From Bufo bufo (lineage: Eukaryota > Chordata > Amphibia > Anura > Bufonidae): a DNA stretch of 64,000 nucleotides. Numbering within the stretch: position 1 is the stretch's first letter; each line of letters starts with the position of its first letter. Made by a program: the position numbers and the translations under genes. The stretch is from NCBI RefSeq assembly GCF_905171765.1, contig NC_053390.1:509319444-509383443 (forward strand), in the 5' to 3' direction. Positions 1 to 11,390 of this stretch are shown here, one piece after another. The notes under the pieces were generated by a model. That model worked only from the letters and a program-made list of their open reading frames with translations. It was not told the DNA's origin and searched no databases.

Positions 1-1048
1 AGTAGACTAATAATTAATAATTGGGTGTTATGTTGGTAATGTGCTGTTTATTTATGCCATATCTGGCTTGGAGGAACTGTGATTTGTACTGTATGTACAG
101 TTGTTTGAGTGGCCTCAGTAGAAGAACGGTACTACTATGTGTACTAAGGTAAAACTAAGGTCATGAGTAAGGGCTAAAATTGTTCTCAGCCCGAAACGCG
201 TAGACTGATGTAACCTGTACCTGGATGTTTTTATCATTGGATATCAAATAAAGTGCTTTTGGAGCTTCACAAGAAAAGGCTGGACAACCTCTCTTTATTT
301 GTCTACTATGTGTACTACTATAGTTAAAGATAGGTCCTTCTAATGCCTCAAGCCCTAAAGTGATAGCTAGTGAAAGTCACTGAGTTCACTCACACCAGGT
401 TGGCTTCTCTAATAAAGCTGTTGTAAGTTGTAAAGTGAGCTCAGAAGGTGGATCATATGGCATTAACTGGCCTACAGGGGAAAGGTCATCTAGGACATCT
501 TTATTTTTTCCAACAGTGATTTACATACGTCATTGAGCATGTAGTAAAAGAAACCCAACATACTTCTGTATTAATGAGCTGAGATATATGTTATGTAATG
601 TTTAGCTTTTATAGGCTTTTTCTAGACGCACGTGATCTATTTCCACACTGTCAAAATGTGCAAGGTATTTTGAATGTATGCATTTTATGGCACTGTAAGT
701 TAGGATGCATCCATACACTACGCATTTTGGTACAAATTCCACAAAAAAATCTATGGCGTAATCCGCATGAGTTTTATGCAGATTTGCCAGATTTTACGCT
801 AAATTGACATGCTGCAGATTTTCAATCTGCATTGCAGATCAAGTTATGTGTACATTTCACTGTGTTTTTTTCTGTAGTATGTGCATGAGGTTTTCTAAAA
901 TTTTACACGTTCAAATCCACAAGAAAAGATTGTCAGGATATACAACTTGTGTGGACATACCCTTACACTACAGGTGGAAAGACCTGCATGTGACACTCTT
1001 TGCTGAAGAGAGGCACTGCTCCTACTACTAGATCTAAAGCTTCCAATA
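1..1048. other. Unassigned AT-rich DNA, no gene seen
   Basis: No coding region, RNA gene or bounded element could be supported. A stretch near 190-290 (GAAACGCGTAGACTG, then AATAAAGTGC) looks like the 3' part of an interspersed repeat. The 690-980 segment resembles decayed Harbinger-type MITE sequence. Both are weak impressions. The short ORFs here show no protein-like composition. Confidence 0.3.
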
Positions 1049-1056
1049 GACTAGAC

Positions 1057-1516
1057 TAGTGTTGAGAAAATCGGGTTCGGACTGCTCTGTCTGAACCCGA
1101 TTAGTTTTAAAACGTTGTTTATAACATGTGTTCTGTACCGCAGTAAAATGTATGGGCTCTGCTGAGGCCTTCTTCTTCTAGCCACAAGTAATGCGAGACT
1201 TACTCAGTCTCGTGCATGTGATGGTACGGTTCGGTTCTGCGCATACATTACTGTTCCAAAATCCGAAGCCGAACCTGGGTTTGTGTGTCATTAACGAAAC
1301 CGAGTTTGGCTTTGGATTTCTAAACAGAAATGTATGCACATAACTGTAACGTCACAGGCACGAGAATATGCAAGTCTCGCATTTATTAGGGCTAGAAGAA
1401 GAAGGCCTCAGAGGAGCCCATACATTTTACTGCAGTATGGAGTGCATATTATAAGCAAAATTCTGAAATGAATCAGGTTCAGATAGAGCTGTCCGAATCC
1501 TATTCGCCCAACACTA
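1057..1516. mobile_element. Palindromic hAT-type MITE
   Basis: The two halves are imperfect reverse complements with arms of about 190 bp. The left end reads TAGTGTTGAGAAAATC and the right end reads CCCAACACTA. Flanking octamers GACTAGAC and GACAAAAC match at six of eight positions, which fits a decayed 8-bp target duplication. The ends match those of the element at 47059-49566, so both are probably one hAT family. It has no coding capacity. Confidence 0.65.
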
Positions 1517-1579
1517 GACAAAACAGCTGTTGAAACAAGTGATCCCTATTCCTAACTTTCCTATAAACAAGCCTGGTTT

Positions 1580-1667
1580 ACTCTGGGAAGTAAGATAAGA
1601 CCAGGCCATTTACCCCTTCCTGACCAAGCCTAATAATTTTCTACCCATTTTCTCCTGAATAAAGTAA
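1580..1667. repeat. Left remnant of an old host repeat
   Basis: The phrase GGCCATTTACCCCTTCCTGACC matches the left part of the TTAA element at 20041-22369. The matching right-hand portion resumes after the hAT insertion at 11835. This is therefore the outermost layer of the nest. Its outer left boundary is not clear. Confidence 0.5.
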
Positions 1668-2179
1668 CATCCCAACAGTGGCGTACCGTGGGTTGCCAGC
1701 ATCCGGGGCAAGCCATGTATTGCTCCCCCCCCAACCTGTGGACACGCCCCTTTTTGCAGATAACGTAGTGGCTGTCACCTGCAGTCCTATGTAACACTAC
1801 AGTTAACACAGTGATAACTATCTGAGTAAAGATAATGTAGTAGATGGGTGTGAGGCCCCAGAATTCAGAACACGCACAGTGTGACCTGTAGTCTGGGGCC
1901 AGGATGCAGCAGGGTGGGCCATATTCTCAATTCACCCCCCAACCCTACCGTGAACCAAATATGTGGATGGACATTATTATATACAGTAGAATACAGCACC
2001 ACATACCTCATCCATCCAGTGACATCTCCTGTGATGTAGACTTTCCTCAACGTCTTCATTTGGAGATAAGACCGCCATGATACCTTCTTTCAGCCGCGTC
2101 TCATCTCTGCAGAGTTTCACAGAAAACATTTTTAGATTCCTCACTTAACTATCATCCTCTACTATCCTCTACTATCATT

Positions 2180-2341
2180 ATACACAAGGGGCCATTATAT
2201 ATACTAAAAATACAGAGGGCCATTATATATTATAATAATACAGAGGGGGCTATTATATATACTGATAATACAGAGGGGGCTATTATATATACAGATAATA
2301 CAGGTGGGGCCATTATATACTAATAATACAGAGGGGCATTA
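2180..2341. repeat. Tandem repeat of about 33 bp
   Basis: Repeated units of the form GGGGCCATTATATATACTAA followed by TAATACAGA, with small differences. The array continues after the mariner at 10845 (ATACTAATAATACAG), so the mariner landed at a TA inside it. Confidence 0.7.
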
Positions 2342-2343
2342 TA

Positions 2344-2594
2344 CAGGGTGGGCCATTTATATGGATAACTTCCTGTTTGTGGCACATTAGTATATGTGAG
2401 GGGGGAAACTTTTCAAGATGGGTGGTGACCATGGCGGCCATTTTGAAGTAGGCCATTTTGAATCCAACTTTTGTTTTTTCAATAGGAAGAGGGTCATGTG
2501 ACACATCAAACTTATTGGGAATTTCACACGAAAAACAATGGTGTGCTTGGTTTTAACGTAACTTTATTCTTTCATGAGTTATTTACAAGTTTCT
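2344..2594 (+). repeat. Left long TIR of the mariner
   Basis: Reverse complement of the right arm from the outer CAGGGTGGGCC to the inner GAGTTATTTACAAG. It carries a deletion of about 36 bp relative to the right arm. An ATG at 2498 lies inside this TIR and opens the ORF early, but the transposase probably begins at 2615. Confidence 0.85.
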
Positions 2595-2614
2595 CTTTGT
2601 TTACAGCCATTGAC

Positions 2615-3673
2615 ATGTCGCCGAGGTTAACACGTGAGGAGCGGATAGAAATTGTGTTGATGTCTGGTGAACGCAGTAATCGGGTCATTGCAGCAGATTT
2701 AAATGCAAGACACCCTACGAGACCACCCATCTCCTATGCTACAGTTAGCAAACTGCTTGCTAAGTTTCGTGAAACTGGTTCAGTGTTGGATTTGCCAAAA
2801 TGTGGACGCATGAAATCTGTCTCTAATGAAGAAACATCAGTGGCTGTCCTAGCTTCATTCAGCAAGAGCCCACAGCGTAGCACTCGCCGCATGTCACTGG
2901 AGAGTGGCATTAGTCGAACATCCCTTCGGCAGATATTAGCTACTCACAAATGGCACCCTTACAAACTCCAGCTACTACAGCATCTCAACGAGGATGACCC
3001 AGATTGGCGCACTGAAATTGCAGAATGGGCAAAACAAAAATTGGAACAGGAACCTCAGTTTACGCAGAAGATTTTGTTCAGTAATGAGGCAAACTTTTAT
3101 GTGAATGGTGAAGTTAACAAACATAACCACCGCTATTGGTCTGACACTAACCCACATTGGATAGATCCCTCCAAGACTGTTGGAACAAAAAAATTGATGG
3201 TATGGTGTGGTATATGGGGTACAAAGATAGTGGGGCCATTCTTCATCAATGGAAACCTCAAGGCCACTGGATATACAAAATTGCTACATGATGATGTGTT
3301 TCCCTCTTTATGCACTGAAGCTGGCACGTTCCCTGAGTTTTTCCAGCAAGATGGTGCACCACCACATTATGGGTGTCAGGTCCGAGCATTCCTAGATGAA
3401 CAGTTTCCTGGAAAGTGGATTGGTCGTCGTGGGCCAGTTGAATGGCCCCCAAGGTCTCCCGATCTGACCCCCTTAGACTTTTATCTTTGGGGTCATCTGA
3501 AGACAATTGTCTATGCTGTGAAGATACGAGATGTGCAGCACCTGAAACTACGGATACTGGAAGCCTGTGCTAGCATTTCTCCTGCGGTGTTGCTATCAGT
3601 GTGTGAAGAGTGGGAGAAGAGGGTTGCATTGACAATCCAACACAATGGGCAGCACATTGAACACATTTTATAA
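2615..3673 (+). pseudogene. Mariner-like DD41D transposase, first Asp changed
   Basis: An open frame of 352 codons from ATG 2615. I chose this start because the upstream 39 in-frame codons lie in the TIR and the protein begins MSPRLTREER, a typical helix-turn-helix start. The N-terminal third holds the two DNA-binding helices and a proline-rich linker. The C-terminal half is the DDE catalytic domain. The second Asp is in FFQQDGAPPH and the third in SPDLTPLDFYLWG, with 41 residues between them. The first catalytic Asp, expected in FSDEANF, reads FSNEANF (codon AAT near 3082). The protein is full length with no stop, but this change should abolish cleavage. The frame closes just before the right TIR. 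Confidence 0.88.
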
Positions 3674-3679
3674 GTGGTC

Positions 3680-3942
3680 AGAAACTTGTAAATAACTCAT
3701 GAAAGAATAAAGTTACGTTAAAACCAAGCACACCATTGTTTTTCTTGTGAAATTCCCAATAAGTTTGATGTGTCACATGACCCTCTTCCTATTGAAAAAA
3801 AAAAAGTTGGATTCAAAATGGCCGACTTCAAAATGGTCACCACCCATCTTGAAAAGTTTCCCCCCTCACATATACTAATGTGTCACAAACAGGAAGTTAA
3901 TATCACCAACCATTCCCATTTTATTAAGGTGTATCCATATAA
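3680..3942 (+). repeat. Inner part of the mariner right TIR
   Basis: Reverse complement of the left TIR from AAACTTGTAAATAACTC to TCCATATAA. The remaining 17 bp (AATGGCCCACCCTG) lie at 10828-10844, beyond the inserted element. The last four bases, ATAA, are the target duplication of that element. Confidence 0.85.
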
Positions 3943-4330
3943 CCGCCTCCGGACCGCCTAACACAGGATCGCGTTCCGGAGGCGGCAGCTCAGCGCACAG
4001 TCACGCATATATGCGTCGTCTCGCGAGACGCGAGATTTCCTGTGAACGCGCACACACAGGCGCGTGCGTTCACAGGATCGGAAGGTAAGCGAGTGGATCT
4101 CCAGCCTGCCAGCGGCGATCATTCGCTGGCAGGCTGGAGATGCGATTTTTTTAACCCCTAACAGGTATATTAGACACAGTTTTGATAACAGCGTCTAATA
4201 TACCTGCTACCTGGTCCTCTGGTGGTCCCTTTTGTTTGGATCGACCACCAGAGGACACAGGCAGCTCAGTAATAAGTAGCACCAAACACCACTACACTAC
4301 ACCCCCCCCTGTCACTTATTAACCCCTTAT
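3943..4330. repeat. Subterminal hairpin cluster of copy 1
   Basis: Four back-to-back stem-loops: the terminal CCGCCTCCGG/CCGGAGGCGG, CTCCAGCCTGCCAGCG with its complement, GGTATATTAGAC with its complement, and a stem made by CTGGTGGTCC and GACCACCAG. The same set occurs in reverse order at 61800-62152 in copy 2. The GGTATATTAGAC and CTGGTGGTC parts also recur inverted at about 5038-5200 and 6118-6285, inside the array. Confidence 0.8.
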
Positions 4331-4409
4331 TAACCCCTGATCACCCCATATAGACTCCCTGATCACCCCCCTGTCATTGATCACCCCCCTGTCATTGATC
4401 ACCCCCTTG

Positions 4410-7400
4410 TAAGGCTCCATTCAGACGTCCGTATGTTTTTTATGGATCCACGGATACATGGATCGGATCCGCAAAACACATACGGACGTCTGAATGGAGC
4501 CTTACAGGGGGGTGATCAATGACAGGGGGGTGATCACACCATATAGACTCCCTGATCACCCCCCTGTCATTGATCACCCTCCTGTAAGGCTCCGTTCAGA
4601 CGTCCGTATGTTTTTTACGGATCCACGGATACATGGATCGGATCCGCAAAACACATACGGACATCTGAATGGAGCCTTATAAAAGGGTGATCAATGACAG
4701 GGGGGTGATCAGGGAGTCTATATGGGGTGATCACCACCCTGTAAGGCTCCATTCAGACGTCCGTATGTGTTTTGCGGATCCGATCCATGTATCCGTGGAT
4801 CCGTAAAAAACATACGGACGTCTGAATGGAGCCTTACAGGGGGGTGATCAATGACAGGGGGGTGATCAGGGAGTCTATATGAGGTGATCACCCCCCTGTC
4901 ATTGATCACCCCCTTGTAAGGCTCCATTCAGACGTCCGTATGTGTTTTGCGGATCTGATCCGTGGATCCGTAAAAAACATACGGGGTGATCAATGACAGG
5001 GGGGTGATCAGGGAGTCTATATGGGGTGATCAGGGGTGATCAGGGGTTAATAAGGGGTTAATAAGTGACAGGGGGGGTGTAGTGTAGTGGTGTTTGGTGC
5101 TACTTATTACTGAGCTGCCTGTGTCCTCTGGTGATCGATCCAAACAAAAGGGACCACCAGAGGACCAGGTAGCAGGTATATTAGACGCTGTTATCAAAAC
5201 TACACCCCCCCCTGTCACTTATTAACCTCTGATCACCCCTGATCACCCCATATAGACTCCCTGATCACCCCCCTGTCATTGATCACCCCCCTGTCATTGA
5301 TCACCCCCTTGTAAGGCTCCATTCAGACGTCCGTATGTTTTTTACGGATCCACGGATACATGGATCGGATCCGCAAAACACATACGGACGTCTGAATGGA
5401 GCCTTACAGGGGGGTGATCAATGACAGGGGGGTGATCACCCCATATAGACTCCCTGATCACCCCCTGTCATTGATCACCCCCCTGTCATTGATCACCCCC
5501 CTGTAAGGCTCCATTCAGACGTCCGTATGTTTTTTACGGATCCACGGATACATGGATCGGATCCGCAAAACACATACGGACGTCTGAATGGAGCCTTACA
5601 GGGGGGTGATCACCCTATATAGACTCCCTGATCACCCCCCTGTCATTGATCACCCCCCTGTAAGGCTCCATTCAGACGTCCGTATGTTTTTTACGGATCC
5701 ACGGATACATGGATCGGATCCGCAAAACACATACGGACATCTGAATGGAGCCTTATAAAAGGGTGATCAATGACAGGGGGGTGATCAGGGAGTCTATATG
5801 GGGTGATCACCCCCCTGTAAGGCTCCATTCAGACGTCCGTATGTGTTTTGCGGATCCGATCCATGTATCCGTGGATCCGTAAAAAACATATGGACGTCTG
5901 AATGGAGCCTTACAGGGGGGTGATCAATGACAGGGGGGTGATCAGGGAGTCTATATGGGGTGATCACCCCCCTGTCATTGATCACCCCCTTGTAAGGCTC
6001 CATTCAGACGTCCGTATGTGTTTTGCGGATCCGATCCATGTATCCGTGGATCCGTAAAAAACATACGGGGTGATCAATGACAGGGGGGTGATCAGGGAGT
6101 CTATATGGGGTGATCAGGGGTGATCAGGGGTTAATAAGGGGTTAATAAGTGACAGGGGGGTGTAGTGTAGTGGTGTTTGGTGCTACTTATTACTGAGCTG
6201 CCTGTGTCCTCTGGTGATCGATCCAAACAAAAGGGACCACCAGAGGACCAGGTAGCAGGTATATTAGACGCTGTTATCAAAACTACACCCCCCCTGTCAC
6301 TTATTAACCCCTTATTAACCCCTGATCACCCCATATAGACTCCCTGATCACCCCCCTGTCATTGATCACTCCCCTGTCATTGATCACCCCCTTGTAAGGC
6401 TCCATTCAGACGTCCGTATGTTTTTTACGGATCCACGGATACATGGATCGGATCCGCAAAACACATACGGACGTCTGAATGGAGCCTTACAGGGGGGTGA
6501 TCACCCTATATAGACTCCCTGATCACCCCCCTGTCATTGATCACCCCCCTGTAAGGCTCCATTCAGACGTCCGTATGTTTTTTACGGATCCACGGATACA
6601 TGGATCGGATCCGCAAAACACATACGGACATCTGAATGGAGCCTTATAGGAGGGTGATCAATGACAGGGGGGTGATCACCCCATATAGACTCCCTGATCA
6701 CCCCCCTGTCATTGATCACCCCCCTGTCATTGATCACCCCCTGTAATGCTCCATTCAGACGTCCGTATGTTTTTTACGGATCCACGGATACATGGATCGG
6801 ATCCGCAAAACACATATGGACATCTGAATGGAGCCTTACAGGGGGGTGATCAATGACAGGGGGGTGATCACCCCATATAGACTCCCTGATCACCCCCCTG
6901 TCATTGATCACCCCCTTGTAAGGCTCCATTCAGACGTCCATATGATTTTTACGGATCCACTGATACATGGATCGGATCCGCAAAACACATACGGATGTCT
7001 GAATGGAGCCTTACAGGGGGGTGAACAATGACAGGGGGTGATCACCCCATATAGACTCCCGGATCACCCCCCTGTCATTGATCACCCCCCTGTAAGGCGG
7101 CATTCAGATGTCCGTATGTTTTTTACGGATCCACGGATACATGGATCGGATCTGCAAAACACATACAGACGTCTGAATGGAGCATCACAGGGGGATGATC
7201 ACCCCATATAGACTCCCTGATCACCCCCCTGTCATTGATCACCCCCCTGTCATTGATCACCCCCCTGTAAGGCTGCATTCAGATGTCCGTATGTTTTTTT
7301 ACGGATCCACGGATACATGGATCGGATCCACAAAACACATACGGACATCTGAATGGAGCCTTATAGGGGGGTGATCAATGACAGGGGGGTGATCACCCCA

Positions 7401-8370
7401 TATAGACTCCCTGATCACCCCCCTGTCATTGATCACCCCCTTGTAAGGCTCCATTCAGACTTTCGTTTGATTTTTACGGATCCACTGATACATGGATCGG
7501 ATCCGCAAAACACATACGGACGTCTGAATGGAGCCTTACAGGGGGGTGATCAATGACAGGGGGGTGATCACCCCATATAGACTCCCTGATCACCCCCCTG
7601 TCATTGATCACCCCCTGTCATTGATCACCCCCCTGTAAGGCTGCATTCAGATGTCCGTATGTTTTTTACGGATCCACGGATACATGGATCGGATCCGCAA
7701 AACACATACGGACATCTGAATGGAGCCTTATAGGTGGGTGATCAATGACAGGGGGGTGATCACCCCATATAGATTCCCTGATCACCCCCCTGTCATTGAT
7801 CACCCCCTGTCATTGATCACCCCCTTGTAAGGCTCCATTCAGATGTCCGTATGTTTTTTACGGATCCACGGATACATGGATCGGATCCGCAAAACACATA
7901 CGGACATCTGAATGGAGCCTTATAGGGGGGTGATCAATGACAGGGGGGTGATCACCCCATATAGACTCCCTGATCACCCCCCTGTCATTGATCACCCCCT
8001 TGTAAGGCTCCATTCAGACGTTCGTATGATTTTTACGGATCCACTGATACATGGATCGGATCCGCAAAACACATACGGACGTCTGAATGGAGCCTTACAG
8101 GGGGGTGATCAATGACAGGGGGGTGATCACCCCATATAGATTCCCTGATCACCCCCCTGTCATTGATCACCCCCCTGTCATTGATCACCCCCTTGTAAGG
8201 CTCCATTCAGATGTCCGTATGTTTTTTACGGATCCGCAAAACACATACGGACATCTGAATGGAGCCTTATAGGGGGGTGATCAATGACAGGGGGGTGATC
8301 ACCCCATATAGACTCCCTGATCACCCCCCTGTCATTGATCACCCCCCTGTAAGGCTCCATTCAGACATTT
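4410..8370. repeat. Double-palindrome tandem array with higher-order unit
   Basis: About 20 hairpins built from GGCTCCATTCAGACGTCCGT and its reverse complement around a GGATCCACGGATACATGG core. They are separated by a second near-palindrome rich in TGATCA and C6/G6 runs (GGGGTGATCAATGACA). Units vary in orientation before about 6300 and are uniform after it. A higher-order unit of about 1.1 kb is marked by inverted subterminal segments at about 5038-5200 and 6118-6285. Repeated ORFs starting MEPYRGVINDRG are translations of these units, not genes. Confidence 0.88.
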
Positions 8371-10290
8371 TTTTGGCCCAAGTTAGCGGAATTTTTTTTT
8401 TTTTGTTACAAAGTCTCATATTCCACTAACTTGTGTCAAAAAATAAAATCTCACATGAACTCACCATACCCCTCACGGAATCCAAATGCGTAAATTTTTT
8501 TAGACATTTATATTCCAGACTTCTTCTCACGCTTTAGGGCCCCTAGAATGCCAGGGCAGTATAAATACCCCACATGTGACCCCATTTCGGAAAGAAGACA
8601 CCCCAAGGTATTCGCTGAGGGGCATATTGAGTCCATGAAAGATTGAAATTTTTGTCCCAAGTTAGCCGAAAGGGAGGCTTTGTGAGAAAAAAAAATATAT
8701 ATAAATTTCAGCTAACTTGTGCCAAAAAAAAAAAAATTCTATGAACTCGCCATGCACCTCATTGAATACCTTGGGGTGTCTTCTTTCCAAAATGGGGTCA
8801 CATGTGGGGTATTTATACTGCCCTGGCATTTTAGGGGCCCTAAAGCGTGAGAAGAAGTCTGGGATCCAAATGTCTAAAAATGCCCTCATAAAAGGAATGT
8901 GGGCCCCTTTGCGCATCTAGGCTGCAAAAAAGTGTCACACATCAGGTATCGCCGTACTCAGGAGAAGTTGGGCAATGTGTTTTGGGGTGTCATTTTACAT
9001 ATACCCATGCTGGGTGAGATAAATATCTTGGTCAAATGCCAACTTTGTATAAAAAAATGGGAAAAGTTGTCTTTTGCCAAGATATTTCTCTCACCCAGCA
9101 TGAGTATATGTAAAAAGACACCCCAAAACACATTGCCCAATTTCTCCTGAGTACGGCGATACCACATGTGTGACACTTTTTTGCAGCCTAGGTGGGCAAA
9201 GGGGCCCACATTCCAAAGAGCACCTTTCGGATTTCACCGGCCATTTTTTACAGATTTTGATTTCAAACTACTTCTCACGCATTAGGGCCCCTAAAATGCC
9301 AGGGCAGTATAACTACCCCACAAGTGACCCCATTTTGGAAAGAAGACACCCCCAGGTATTTCGTGATGGGCATAGTGAGTTCATGGAACTTTTTATTTTT
9401 TGTCACAAGTTAGTGGAATATGAGACTTTGTAAGGAAAATAAAAAATAAAAAAATCATCATTTTCCACTAACTTGTGACAAAAAATAAAAACTTCCATGA
9501 ACTCACTATGCCCATCACGAAATACCTTGGGGTGTCTTCTTTCCAAAATGGGGTCACTTGTGGCGTAGTTATACTGCCCTGGCATTTTAGGGGCCCGAAT
9601 GCGTGAGAAGTGGTTTGAAATCAAAATCTGTAAAAAATGGCCGGTGAAATCCGAAAGGTGCTCTTTGGAATGTGGGCCCCTTTGCCCACCTAGGCTGCAA
9701 AAAAGTGTCACACATCTGGTATCACCGTACTCAGGAGAAGTTGGGCAATGTGTTTTGGGGTGTCTTTTTACATATACCCATGCTGGGTGAGAGAAATATC
9801 TTGGCAAAAGACAACTTCTCCCATTTTTTTATACAAAGTTGGCATTTGACCGAGATATTTATCTCACCCAGCATGGGTATATGTAAAATGACACCACAAA
9901 ACACATTGCCCAACTTCTCCTGAGTACGGCAATACCAGATGTGTGACACTTTTTTGCAGCCTAGGTGGGCAAAGGGGCCCACATTCCAAAGAGCACCTTT
10001 CGGATTTCACCGGCCATTTTTTACAGATTTTGATTTCAAACTACTTCTCACGCATTCGGGCCCCTAAAATGCCAGGGCAGTATAACTACCCCACAAGTGA
10101 CCCCATTTTGGAAAGAAGACACCCCCAGGTATTTCGTGATGGGCATAGTGAGTTCATGGAACTTTTTATTTTTTGTCACAAGTTAGTGGAATATGAGACT
10201 TTGTAAGGAAAATAAAAAATAAAAAAAAATCATCATTTTCCGCTAACTTGTGACAAAAAATAAAAAGTTCTATAAACTCACTATGCCCAT
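8371..10290. repeat. Long-palindrome array of copy 1
   Basis: Alternating direct and inverted blocks containing CCAGGGCAGTATAA, GGGGCCCACATTCC, TTTTTTGCAGCCTAGG and CTCACCCAGCATG. Adjacent blocks form palindromes with arms of about 340 bp centred near 9040, 9450 and 9820. The blocks recur in 56090-59620. ORFs of 83-134 residues here are repeat translations. Confidence 0.82.
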
Positions 10291-10827
10291 CAGCGAATAC
10301 CTTGGGGTGTCTACTTTCCGAAATGGGGTCATTTGTGGGTTTTTTCTACTGTCTGGGCATTGTAGAACCTCAGGAAACATGACAGGTGCTCAGAAAGTCA
10401 GAGCTGCTTCAAAAAGCGGAAATTCACATTTTTGTACCATAGTTTGTAAACGCTATAACTTTTACCCAAACCATTTTTTTTTTTACCCAAACATTTTTTT
10501 TTTATCAAAGGCATGTAGAACAATAAATTTAGAGAAAAATTTATATATGGATGTCGTTTTTTTTGAAAAATTTTACAACTGAAAGTGAAAAATGTAATTT
10601 TTTTGCAAAAAAATCGTTAAATTTCGATTAATAACAAAAAAAGTAAAAATGTCAGCAGCAATGAAATACCACCAAATGAAAGCTCTATTAGTGAGAAGAA
10701 AAGGAGGTAAAATTCATTTGGGTGGTAAGTTGCATGACCGAGCAATAAACTGTGAAAGTAGTGTAGTGCAGAAGTGTAAAAAGTGGCCTGGTCATTAAGG
10801 GTGTTTAAGCTATGGGGGCTGAGGTGG
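10291..10827. other. AT-rich right end of hairpin-array copy 1
   Basis: Homopolymer-rich sequence matching 55626-56090 of copy 2 in reverse complement. No ORF of interest. It ends at GGGGGCTGAGGTGG. Confidence 0.8.
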
Positions 10828-10859
10828 ATAAATGGCCCACCCTGTATATACTAATAATA

Positions 10860-11390
10860 CAGATCTCTGCTGTCCATATACCAGGCCTACCACCAGTATT
10901 ACCCCTTCATATAACGGCTGCCCGCCTGGTCACCCTGACCAGGTGGGCATGCGGTATATGAAGGGGTAATACTGGTAGGCCTGGTATATGGACAGCAGAG
11001 ATGGCATCCTCTGGGCAGTACTATCTCTGGTCATCCTTCACCAGCACCCTGACTACCACCTGCGTAGCCTGTGACACTGACTGTCATTTACTGATTGCCA
11101 AGCAGCAGGCAGTGAAGTGCCATGAGAGCCAGGCCAAGCAGGTGGCAGTCAGGGTGCTGGTGAAGGATGACCAGAGATAGTACTGCCCAGAGGATGCCAT
11201 CTCTGCCCATCTCGACCAGGTGAGCAGGCGGTATATGAAGGGGTAATACTGGTAGGCCTGGTATATGGACAGCAGAGATGGCATCCTGTGGGCAGTACTG
11301 TCTCTGGTCATCCTTCACTAGCACCCTGACTGCCACCTGCTTGGCCTGGCTCTAATGGCATTTCACTGCCTGCTGCTTGGCAGTGAAAAG
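10860..11390. repeat. Direct and inverted repeats inside the hAT element
   Basis: The phrase AAGGGGTAATACTGGTAGGC occurs near 10957 and near 11237, with its reverse complement near 10885. CATCCTTCACCAGCACCCTG also has an inverted partner near 11147. These make a palindromic block plus a direct copy. No gene is present, and 11391-11826 is GC-rich sequence leading to the hAT right end. Confidence 0.7.

Larger units (their letters stand above)
3943..10827 (+). mobile_element. Hairpin-array DNA element, copy 1 (ATAA duplication)
   Basis: The ends are CCGCCTCCGG on the left and GCTGAGGTGG on the right, giving a short TIR CCRCCTC. ATAA is duplicated at 3939-3942 and 10828-10831. Joining the flanks at one ATAA restores the mariner TIR exactly. 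No coding region. Left to right: a GC-rich terminal hairpin, three subterminal hairpins (about 4098-4139, 4163-4204 and 4212-4257), an array of roughly 130-190-bp double-palindrome units, a second array of long palindromes, and an AT-rich right end. Copy 2 at 55626-62152 sits in a TTAA duplication. TTAA-type targets suggest piggyBac or Kolobok mobilisation, but this cannot be decided without an autonomous partner. Confidence 0.85.
2344..10844 (+). mobile_element. DD41D mariner-like transposon, split by insertion
   Basis: The TIRs begin CAGGGTGGGCCATTTATATG and are flanked by TA at 2342-2343 and 10845-10846. The long TIRs (about 250 bp) cover 2344-2594 on the left, and 3680-3942 plus 10828-10844 on the right. 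The right TIR is cut by the 6885-bp element at 3943-10827. The left TIR lacks about 36 bp that the right TIR retains, next to ATATGGATA. Without the insert it would be about 1.6 kb. The DD41D spacing of its transposase fits the group called Visitor in the literature. Confidence 0.85.

Noticed and set aside
4494..8272. Family of about 62-69-codon ORFs (MEPYRGVINDRG and variants) repeated on both strands
   Set aside because: They are translations of the palindromic tandem unit. They occur because the unit length and sequence stay open in one frame; there is no start context, promoter or protein-like divergence.
8662..10206. ORFs of 83-134 codons with MGPFAHLGCKKVSH and MTLFCSLGGQRGPHS, repeated again at 56246-59345
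   Set aside because: They are the two strands of the same long-palindrome repeat; each ORF has a mirror ORF on the other strand, as expected of non-coding inverted repeats.
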